The notes under the pieces: generated by a model
Database searches by the model: none
What the model saw: only the letters and a program-made list of their open reading frames with translations
What the model was told of the DNA's origin: nothing
Part shown: positions 11,616 through 20,863 of the stretch, in pieces
How the letters are laid out: every line of letters starts with the position of its first letter
How positions within the stretch are numbered: the first letter of the stretch is position 1
Source: Flaccisagitta enflata
Taxonomy: Eukaryota; Chaetognatha; Sagittoidea; Aphragmophora
Assembly: GCA_965153355.1 (NCBI GenBank)
Contig: OZ231126.1
Coordinates: 51,460,001 to 51,524,000 of the forward strand
Reading direction: 5' to 3'
DNA: 64,000 nt
Program-made: the position numbers and the translations under genes

Positions 11616-11880
11616 CTATGCTTTCTTTCTTTCTTTCTTTCTTTCTTCCTTTCTTTCTTTTGTTTGTTTGTTTGTTTGTTTGTTTGTTTGTTTGTTTGTT
11701 TGTTTGTTTGTTTGTTTGTTTGCTTGTTCATTTGTTTGTTCGTCTGTTTGTTTGTTTGCTTGTTTGTTTGTTTGTTCCTTTCATTCTTTCTTTCTTTCTT
11801 ACTTTCTTTCTTTCTTTCTTTCTTTCTTTTGTTCTTTCTTTTTCCTTTTTTCTTTTTCTAACCACCTATCTCTCTTGTTC
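11616..11880. repeat. (CTTT)n / (GTTT)n microsatellite
   Basis: Tetranucleotide runs change from CTTT to GTTT (about 11660-11778) and back to CTTT. Cys-Leu-Phe-Val and Ser-Phe frames across it are artefacts. Confidence 0.95.
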
Positions 11881-13338
11881 TTTTTCTATAAACAACAATG
11901 AAGTCAAACTCTGTTAAATCTATTGTCATTGAACAATGAACATGTCATTTAATACAAATGTATCATGATATTACAATGTGTAGATGAATCAGAAAGACTG
12001 CGATAGCTTTTTGGGGCAGATTCATCAAGATTTCAGCGTGCCATGTGGAATGGATTTGGATTAACTTTGCCATTGCTTTTCACGATGAGGCTCTTCGGAC
12101 ACATACTATTTTCCACATATTTGACCATGCGTGTAATGCAGTTTTCAGCACTATGGATTGACAGCTTATATCGCGGATGGGACGGGGGTCCAACCCTTCT
12201 TGTACTCTTGATCTTTGACCACTCTATCTCTCTCTTTATCTCTCTCTCTCCAATCCCTAATTGCCTGTCTTTCGCTTCAAATATGCTTCTGCTTCCTCTC
12301 TCTCTCCCTTTCTGTGTCTGATATGATGCCCAAAGTAGTTTTCGAAAATTTTAAAAAAGTTGTGTTGTTTTTGTTTTTTTGTTTTTTTGCTCATTTTACA
12401 CTGTATCTCCATGATGCGATTAAATGCCATAAACCCGATATAATACCCAATATATACATGTATTGCAAAGCCATGGAGGGGATGAAGGACAAAAGGAATG
12501 TTGGGAGGGAAAAGGAAGGAAAAAATGGATGGGCGGGAGGTAGGAAGGAAGGCAGGGAGGGAGAGAGGGGGGAGGGAGGGAGGCAGAAAGGAAGGAAGGA
12601 AAGTAGGGAGGCAGGAGGGAGGAAAGGAAAGGAATATCTTTGTATGTTTCTGTAAAACGGAGCACGCAACTGTTGGCCCGTTGGGCATGTTAGCTCAGTT
12701 ATTGCTCTAAATGCTTGTGGATATACTTATGAGCGGGTAAATAGAGCTTGATCCTTTGTTCTATTGGGGAATTTCTTCTACTTTTATGATAGCAGATTTT
12801 GTAGTGAATCTCATCGAAATTGAAGATTTGATTGAATCAATAACACGTGAAGAATAGTTTAGATATCATGATTACACAACATGAAAAAATCTTCCAGGGA
12901 CATATCTTTTTCAAGTCAGCTAACTGCACACAGTGCAGTGGGCCGACCCTTCTCATTACCTCGGAGGGCACTTTTATGCCAAAAATGGAGAAACTAAAAA
13001 CGCCAAACCTAATCTTTAGACTATGTGTTTGATGTAATTCAGCCATAGGATGATACTTGACTGGAAGTAGGTGCCCACTGTGTAATCGTCCGGACTCTGG
13101 AAGCTGAGATAGCTTATGTAGTAGAAATTCAAAAATGATAAAAATTGATTAATGAAGGTTGGAATTGAAGGAAAATAATTTATATGGAAAATACCTATCA
13201 CAATTTTGGTTGATTTTTTCCATGGGGGGGGGGGTGGGTCGATGCTCTAAGATGGGCCCGGCGAGGCCAAATTTCTTCAAAATAAGGGGGGTCCGGCCAG
13301 GAATCTCGATGGAGAAAATCTCAATTTAAAGGGTTATG
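11881..13338. other. Intergenic with purine-rich tract
   Basis: No gene is supported. A GGGA/GGAA-rich tract occupies about 12490-12640 and a G homopolymer lies near 13222-13235. Several overlapping frames at 12215-12710 come from this simple sequence. Confidence 0.5.
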
Positions 13339-14345
13339 AAAAAAAAAATGGACCCATTCCAGATTTTTGCACAGGGGACCTAAAAAGGCTGTAGAACAAG
13401 ATTCCGATGTTCATTTTGACCTAACTTGAGCCAAAAAAAGAAAAAAAAAAAGAAACGGGTTTTAGTGCAAAAAACAGTTATTTTTCCTAAAAAAATGGCA
13501 TCAAATGAAATATTTTGGCCCTTTTTTTTGCAGAAACATAAAGTACCAATAGCAATTGATATTTGAGTGAATGTAGAACAATTTTTGATAGGTCTATGAG
13601 GTTCAAAAATAGCATTAAAATGCTCAAAAATGAAGACATTACCTAAGAATTGAAAAATGTGCAAAACTGATGATTTGGAACAGTTTCTTAGGGAAAATAT
13701 GCTGTCAGTATGAATTTCATTTTTACTTTAAATACATGGCCTGATAGTTGAAAAACGAAAACGCAATATGCAACAGATCAAGTGCAGTTTTTGCAAAAAT
13801 GGCTTTAGAGGAGGGAAAACACTTGCACTCCTCCAGAAAAGTGAAAACAATGAAAGATTGAGTTCTTACCTTTCCAAAGCCATTTTTTGCAAAAAACCGC
13901 ACTTTGACCTCATTTGCATATTGCGGTTTTGCGTTTTTCGCTTATAACGGCCATGTTTTTTTAAGTAAATCGTTGAAATTCATACTGACAGCATATTTTA
14001 CTTAAGAAACTGTTCCAAAACATCAGTTTTGACAATTTTTTAATTTTTAGGTAATTTCTTCATTTTTGAGCATTTTAATGCTATTTTTGAACCTCATAGA
14101 CCAATTCAAAATTGTTCTAGAGTCACTCAAATATCAATTACTATTGGGACTTTATGTTTCTATGAAAAAAAAGTCAAAAACATTTCATTTAATACCATTT
14201 TTTTAGGAAAAATAGCCGTTTTTTGCAATAAAAACCGTTTCTTTTTTTTCTTGGCTCAAGTTAGGTCAAAATGAACATCAGAATCTTGTTCTACAGCCTT
14301 TTTAGGTCTCCTGTGCAAAAATCTGGGATGGGTCCATTTTTTTTT
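13339..14345. mobile_element. 1.0 kb imperfect palindrome (foldback element)
   Basis: The left arm starts AAAATGGACCCATTCC and the right arm ends GGATGGGTCCATTTT. The arms remain complementary through blocks such as CTAACTTGAGCC / GGCTCAAGTTAGG and converge near 13845. The right arm abuts a GTCC element at 14346. No target duplication was confirmed. Confidence 0.7.
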
Positions 14346-14497
14346 AGTTGCGGACACGCAACTCTATAAGAGGCTTTGTCCGTCCGTCCATCGGTCGGTC
14401 CGTCGGTCGGTGAGCACAAGACGAAATGTGTGAAAACGCGCATTTCCGCTCCTGCCCACCCGTCCGCAACTGGTGGCCGTGTATCCGGCCTTGTTTT
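14346..14497 (+). mobile_element. GTCC element, copy with 5' hairpin
   Basis: The 5' end is AGTTGCGGACACGCAACT, a perfect 7-bp stem. It is followed by CTATAAGAGGC, GTCC/GTCG tetramers, CGCGCATTTCCGC and CCTGCCCACCCGTCCGCAAC, and ends ATCCGGCCTTGTTTT. Confidence 0.85.
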
Positions 14498-14727
14498 AAG
14501 AATTTTGCAAGTGAGAATTCTGGCCGGGTCAGCGTTCTTTTTTTTTAGCATCGATCACCAGCACATTAAGACCAAATCTATACTGAAATGTGTAAAGGAG
14601 ACTCTCAGGTTATATAATCAGGTTCCGTATATCAGGATGTTTCTTAGTTTTTTGTCAATACTAGTTACAACAAAATGTGTTTCTTAAAAATCAATGAGTA
14701 ACTTCCAATGTTAATCCTATGGGAGGG

Positions 14728-15242
14728 TTGGGTGCTTCACATAGCAAAAGTTGCTTATTTCTTTTTGTTCTCTTTACCTAATGTGGAGTGGCCAATTTTA
14801 GGACCCTTACCATTTTTCTTTTATCAAAAATCGTTCATCTTCCGTTTTTTAGAAAATTGTTTTTGAGAGCCTAATTTGTATATTGCAGTGGGATAAAAAG
14901 ATATGCTGATCTTCTTTGAATTAGCTTTTACAAATTTCTGCTCTTTAAAGAATTGTAAATCTGCCTTTTCACAAGCTCTTTTGTAACTTATGCTCTGATA
15001 TTTTAATCTATTTTTACAGAAATCATGATTTTCTAAAACAAACAATTGTTCCTTTTGTAACGAGACTACACAGGATTTTGCTGAATTCTGGGAAATCTGA
15101 AGAAACTTTAAGGCCAAAACAAAAACGGAAGATGAAGGAATTTTGAGAAAAGGAAAACGGTCATCTTCATGATTTTTTTCACTCCATATTAGGTTAGCGG
15201 AACGAGAAGAAAATCAAATTTTTTGCCATATGAAGCGCGCAA
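14728..15242. mobile_element. Mutator-like MITE, copy 1, 9-bp TSD
   Basis: The ends are TTGGGTGCTTCACAT and, reverse-complemented from the right, TTGCGCGCTTCATAT. ATGGGAGGG flanks both sides exactly (14719-14727 and 15243-15251). The arms are inverted relative to each other (CATCTTCCGT / ACGGAAGATG). A sister copy of nearly equal length lies at 34242-34755. A 9-bp duplication is typical of Mutator-like elements. Confidence 0.8.
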
Positions 15243-15253
15243 ATGGGAGGGGA

Positions 15254-15280
15254 AAAAAAAAAAAAAAAAAAAAAAAAAAC
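15254..15280 (+). repeat. Poly-A tract
   Basis: About 27 consecutive A residues lie just right of the Mutator-like MITE's target duplication. Confidence 0.9.
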
Positions 15281-15282
15281 GG

Positions 15283-16110
15283 TTTTATCTTTTTTTAGCT
15301 ATGATCACTAGGGACTTAAGGTGATTTTTTTTTGGTGAATCTTACCCTTAGGTGATGGCCTACCAGGGACTGGTTACCATTTTTCAGGATGTATTACCAA
15401 TTTGGAGAAATAGCACTTTGCTATTTTGCTATTTTTGACAAGGATAAATAGAAATCGGCTCCTTTGGAAATATTCCATTTTCGCTCACTTCTAGGAATAG
15501 ATAGCTTGCTATGAAAGTAGGGTTATAAAATCCTGGCAAATTGCCTCGTTTGAACGTTTGTTCGTTTTTGGAAAATAACAATCGCTTAGCGATGTTCAGC
15601 CACTTCTATCATGAATAGATACATCCAAAACTATAAAAACTAGGCTAGATTATCTTTCACATTCTTAAACATGACATTTGCAATGATCAACGCTGAAAAA
15701 ATCTCGGTAAAATGCGCTCAAGAAAGATTATGATAGATCATCAAATATTATTGAACTTCGTGGTTAATTCTACGCAAAGTGTATGACGAAACCCTTTAAA
15801 AACATTATCAGAAAAATACTCTGTAAAAAATGTGAACTCAAGAAAAAAACCGCATCCAAATCGGTTGACGCTGAACAACGCTAGAGCCTCGCATAAGTTA
15901 AAAAAATTTATTCGGCGAAAATTCATCCAGGTTGTGGTCTTTTTAAGGCGGCGCGAAACTGCGGCTGTTACGATTACTGATCTGAGGAAGATTTTTCCTT
16001 CCTGCACCATTTCTTAAGATAATAACTGATAAAGTATAGGTTTCAGCATATCATTCGAATCCTCTTTTCATGAAGAATATGAAAATAACAATAATTATTA
16101 TTTTCTCAAA
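15283..16110. other. Intergenic, no gene seen
   Basis: Short frames on both strands at 15741-16017 overlap each other and show no recognisable domain or splice context. Confidence 0.4.
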
Positions 16111-16115
16111 AAGCT

Positions 16116-16400
16116 GTGGCTACTGTGACCACAGACTCAAAAACCTTGACCACAGACTCGAATACCGAAACCACAAACTCGAAAACCGAGGCCACGATCT
16201 TGAAACTTGCGCCCAAAGACTTGGAAATTGCGCCCACAGAATCGGAAATCGCGCCCACAGACTCAGAAATTGCGCCCACAGACTCGGAAATTGCGCCCAC
16301 AGACTCGGAATTCGCCCCCACAGACTCGGAATTCGCCCCCACAGAGTCGGAAATCGCCCCCACAGAGTCGGAAATTGCGCCCTCAGAGTCAGAAATCGCT
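16116..16400. repeat. 21-bp minisatellite
   Basis: About thirteen units related to GCCCACAGACTCGGAAATTG (21 bp) occur, more divergent at the left. Because 21 is a multiple of three and the unit lacks stops, three forward frames and one reverse frame stay open, giving heptapeptide repeats such as EIAPTDS. Openness in several frames at once argues for a minisatellite rather than a gene. The right edge runs into GCTGACCACATATTGCCC, also seen at about 9680. Confidence 0.8.
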
Positions 16401-16429
16401 GACCACATATTGCCCTTGGGCGACCTGTT

Positions 16430-17270
16430 GACTTTTGGCTCTAATTTGGGCATATTAATATGGCCCGATCATCGCGAAATTTTAGGTGATAGTAATGCAT
16501 GATGTTGGAAATTTACAGTAAAAATTTCATGAATATCGAACCTGTTTTAGGGGGTTAAATGATTGTTTTATTGCCTTTGGTACCCCAGAAATACCTATTT
16601 TCAGGCCTTTTGGACACTAACATAAGCCTTGAAACTGATATTTTTCTTGTTACACCTGACCAAATGTGATTGATGATTAAAAAAACATGTGAACTCTGAA
16701 GCACAGGTGGTTTACAGGAGAGGTGTTACCTTCCAGATGCCAAAATTTATGATTTTTTGACATTTTGCACATGATAGCGATTTCAATTTATTTTTTTTTT
16801 TTGGCGAGCAAAAAATGCTAAACAAGGGCTGAATTTTTTTTTGGAGATCACCAACGAACCCAACAAAAATTTCTGGGTCATGGTTGACCCCTCCCTTACA
16901 TAATTTGGCATTGTCCCCACATCACCCTGGCCGCAACCCGACATTAGAATAACGGGTCGAGGTGGCGGATGTTAATTATAGATTGCACCTTTAAAATTCT
17001 TCGTTACGAAACTGCGTCCTTTTTCCATAATGACTGGAGCATGAATAAGATAATTTTTTTGCTGCCGTTCTTTTTAATGACAATGGAATTTTTTTTCAAG
17101 TGCAGTCCGTGTGATATCATTTTCCTTCGAGAAGATGTTTGTGTTCACCACATTACGACACATCATGGTGCCTCAGACGTCGCATCTTCACCTCTCATTC
17201 GAATCGTTTGCAACAATTGCCGAAGAGACTATAATGATAAAAGAAACTTTAATGGTAGGAAGAGAGTAAA
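16430..17270. other. Intergenic, no gene seen
   Basis: The frame at 16969-17376 contains CSPCDIIFLREDVCVHHITTHH, which superficially recalls a C2H2 zinc finger, but it is isolated, runs into a (GA)n tract and has no repeat of the motif. No transposon ends were confirmed. Confidence 0.4.
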
Positions 17271-17275
17271 AATCA

Positions 17276-17323
17276 AGAGAGAGAGAGAGAGAGAGCGAGA
17301 GCGAGAGCGAGAGCGAGAGCGAG

Positions 17324-17356
<33 letters not shown>
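17276..17356. repeat. (GA)n microsatellite with GAGC variant
   Basis: GA dinucleotides are interrupted by about six GAGAGC units in the middle. Confidence 0.95.
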
Positions 17357-17358
<2 letters not shown>

Positions 17359-17589
17359 AAAGGTTTGAGCACATAAGTAAAGATTTCTTGGTCGTAATGG
17401 GTTCGAACCCTGCGTAACTCACGATAAAGGTTGAGTGTTCGAGTCACAACGACATTAGGACATCTAAGCCAAGGTTCTTAATTCTAGCATGGGAAAAACA
17501 ACTTTCAGGGCCAATTGTCGTTACTTCGTTGGCCGGAGGGCGACGACGTCAGCGGAAAATGCATCAACAACATTGACATCGACAACTGC

Positions 17590-17619
17590 AACAATAACAA
17601 CAACAACAACAACAACAAT

Positions 17620-17714
<95 letters not shown>
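17590..17714. repeat. (AAC)n microsatellite
   Basis: About 42 AAC triplets with one AAT interruption near the left. Poly-Thr, poly-Asn, poly-Leu and poly-Val frames are artefacts. Confidence 0.95.
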
Positions 17715-17715
<1 letters not shown>

Positions 17716-17751
17716 CATTTCGTTCCTCCACTTAGTCGAAGTGGCGCTCGC

Positions 17752-19052
17752 ACAGTCCCTCAAATCCCACCCTGATGGGAAAAAAACACCTAACGGCCCT
17801 TTATCCCACTAAAGCCACCTACACAGTCCTCAAATCCCACCCTGATGGGAAAAAAGCCCTGTGACCAACAGCCACCTACATCCCAGTCCCACCCCTGATG
17901 GGAAAACACCCAACGGCCCTCATCCCACCAAGCCACCTACACAGTCCTCAATCCTACCTGATGCCAGAAAAAAAAAAAACACCTAACGGTTCTTTGTATC
18001 CCACTAAAGCCACCTACACAGTCCTCAAATCCCACCCCTGATGGGAAAAAACACCTAACGGCCCTTTATCCTAATTAAAGCCACCTGCAGGTCCTCAAAT
18101 CTCCATCTGATGGGAAACATCTAACGGCCCTTTATCCCACTAAAGCCACCTGCACAGTCCCTCAAATCCACCATGGAAAAACAATCTTAACGGCCCTTAT
18201 CCCACTAAAGCCACCTACACAGTCCCTCAAATCCCACCCTGATGGGAAAAAAACACCTAACGCCCCTTTATCCCACTAAAGCCACCTACACAGTCCATCA
18301 AATACCACCCTGATGGGAAAAAAACACCTAACGCCCCTTTATCCCACTAAAGCACCTACACAGTCCTCAAATCCCACCCTGATGGGAAAAAACCCAACGG
18401 CCCTTTATCCCACTAAAGCCACCTACACAGTCCCTCACCACCCTGATGGGAAAAACACCTAACGGCCCTTTATCCCACTAAAGCCACCCACACAGTCCCT
18501 CAAATCCACCTGATGGGAAAGGAAAACACCTAACGCCCTTTATCCCACTCAAAGCCACCTACAGTCCCTCAAATCCCACCCTGATGGGAAAACACCCAAC
18601 GGCCCTTTATCCCACTAAAGCCACCTACACAGTCCCTCAAATCACCCTGGATGGAAAACACTTAACGGCCCTTGTCCCACTAAAGCCACCTACACAGTCC
18701 TCAAATCCCACCCTGATGGGAAAAAACACCTAACGGCCCTTTATCCCACTAAAGCCACCTACACAGTCCTCAAATCCCACCCTGATGGGAAAAAACCTTA
18801 ACGCCCCTTATCCACTAAAGCCACCTACACAGTCCCTCAAATCCCACCCTGATGGGAAAAAAGCACCTAACGGCCCTTATCCTACCAAAGCCACCTACAC
18901 AGTCCCTCAAATCCCACCTGATGGAAAACACCTAACGGCCCTTATCACTAGCCACCTACACAGCCCTCAAATCCCACCCTGATGGGAAAAAACACCTAAC
19001 GGCCCTTATCCCACTAAAGCCACCACACAGTCCCTCAAATCCTCCTAAGCTT
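17752..19052. repeat. Minisatellite, about 70-bp unit, roughly 18 copies
   Basis: Each unit contains ATCCCACCCTGATGGGAAAA, then CACCTAACGGCCCTTTATCC, then CACTAAAGCCACCTACACAG and TCCCTCAA. Units differ mainly by single-base gains and losses in homopolymers (A-runs, CCC, TTT), which breaks every reading frame. Either the array is old and drifting or the assembly consensus is noisy here. Confidence 0.9.
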
Positions 19053-19495
19053 GACCTTTGCCCCCATCCCCACCCACCTCCAAATTTTCGTTTTTTCCTA
19101 TTTTCTGAGCAGAAATAAACTATTTTCTTTCTCTTACATAATTGCAAATGAAGCACAAACGTAGAGTTCATCCTTTTTGAGTTGAGCTGAAGTAGAGTTT
19201 TTTGTGACGAATCTGTGTACTTTAGAGTTTCTTGTTGATCCACGATGGGGAAGGGTGGAAAGAGCGATTCTGTCCAACCACATATGTGACTGCTTTATGC
19301 AAATGGGATCGACGCAGAAGTAAGAACAAGGCTCTAACCCAGGAATCAAGATGGCAACATGACAAAAGATAAACTGTTATACATCATGATTCCCAGGATG
19401 GCGCCCCTTGTTTTTTTTTTATTTGGGGTTTGTATTTGCAACAGTATTAGCCATGGAAAAAGTCATGAATACTTTTTGTGTACTCAATCTATGGG

Positions 19496-19645
19496 AGCTT
19501 AATCAAAACGACTTCAGGCAAGTAATCAATGCTTAGCAAAATTTCATGCCTCCTTGGAAACATGATTGAAGCTTAATCAAAACGTCTTCAGGCAAGTAAT
19601 CAATGCTTAGCATAATTTCATGCCTCCTTGGAAACATGATTGAAG
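19496..19645. repeat. Tandem duplication, about 75-bp unit
   Basis: Two adjacent copies run from GCTTAATCAAAACG through CAGGCAAGTAATCAATGC and TTTCATGCCTCCTTGG to ACATGATTGAA. They differ at only a couple of positions. Confidence 0.85.
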
Positions 19646-20149
19646 ACATCATATTCTGCCTTTTTTTTTTAATTTTGCCTTGTACTTTTAGGGACGCCAT
19701 CATATAAATCTTATTCAGAATTGATATTCAAGAAATATTTGCGATATGTGCGATATGTTGGATATCATTTGATGCAAACAGAAATTAGAAGCAGGCTCAT
19801 TCAATGATGCATGCTATTTTGATCAAAAGGCAAATTGAAAATACTGATTTTGATTTTTTTTCATAAAAACAAATTTCAACTTCTTTACTTCAAAAAATGG
19901 ACACTACTTGTAAGATGAAAAACGGAAAGGAAAGGAAATGAAAATGAAAATGAAAATGAAATGAAAAGGAAATGAAATCCAACTTGCAAGCGGTTCATTT
20001 TTTGAAGTCACTTTATTATATCATTCTGATGGAAAAATTCTAAAATGCAGGCTGAATAGCTAACATCAATTTGGTCATAAAAAAAATTCCAAAAAGGTTA
20101 TAAAAGAATATCTAAGTTCTTTTTCTTTATTGAGGATTAAAAGATACAC

Positions 20150-20815
20150 GTTATTGTGTCTTTGCACCTGATAATTGAATTTGGTGTCTTTGCAGCTGCT
20201 TAATGTTATTGGTGTCTTTCACCTGATAATAAAAAATGGTATCTTCGCATCTAATCATGTGAATTGGTGTCTTTGCACCTGATCATCAAATTTGGTGTCT
20301 TTGCACCTGATTAATGTAGTTGGTGTCTTTGCACCTGATAATCAAATATGGTGTCTTTGCAACTGATAATGAAAATTGGTGTCTTTGCACCTGATAATCA
20401 AATTAGGTGTCTTTGCAACTGATAATTGAATTTGGTGTCTTTGCACCTAATCATGAAAATTGGTGTCTTTGCACCTGATAATCAAATTAGGTGTCTTTGC
20501 ACCTGATAATTGAATTTGGTGTCTTTGCACCTGATTAATGTAGTTGGTGTCTTTGCACCTGATTATGAAATATGGTGTCTTTGCACCTAATCATGAAAAT
20601 TGGTGTCTTTGCACCTGATAATCAAACTTGGTGTCTTTGCACCTGATTTTTAAATTTGGTGTCTTTGCACCTGAATTATGTAATTGGTGTCTTTGCACCT
20701 GATAATCAAATATGGTGTCTTTGCACCTAATTATGAAAATTGGTGTCTTTGCACCTGATAATCAAATTTGGTCTCTTTGCACCTGTTAATCGAATTTGGT
20801 GTCTATGCACCTGAT
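20150..20815. repeat. Minisatellite, about 27-bp unit, roughly 24 copies
   Basis: The conserved block GGTGTCTTTGCACCTGAT alternates with a variable AT-rich 8-9 bp (for example AATCAAAT, TAATGTAGT, CATGAAAAT). It begins about 50 bp downstream of the stop codon of the RAG1-like gene, so it may be the subterminal region of that transposon. Confidence 0.9.
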
Positions 20816-20863
20816 ACATTGCTCCCACAAAAAAAAATTGATTAGTACAAGAGGTTGATGCAC

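Noticed and set aside
14376-14600. Recurrent peptide RISAPAHPSATG...RVSGLV in many small frames across the window
   Set aside because: It is the translation of the GTCC element's conserved 3' half in whichever frame is open, not a protein family.
16116-16502. 128-codon frame with heptad repeats (EIAPTDS)
   Set aside because: The 21-bp minisatellite keeps three forward frames and one reverse frame open at once and merges into a known dispersed repeat at its right edge.
16969-17376. Zinc-finger-like stretch C-x2-C ... H-x3-H in a short plus-strand frame
   Set aside because: It is a single isolated, imperfect motif fused to a (GA)n-encoded Arg-Glu tract; no repeat, no linker, no splice support.
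17390-17470. Possible tRNA or SINE: GGGTTCGAACCC with TGGCTTAGATGTCC about 60 bp away on the minus strand
   Set aside because: A B-box-like motif and a weak A-box-like motif are present, but no cloverleaf arms pair and no second copy exists in the window.
20150-20815. Regularly spaced repeat array resembling a CRISPR
   Set aside because: The spacers are only 8-9 bp and themselves similar, the genome is eukaryotic and no cas genes exist; it is a minisatellite.
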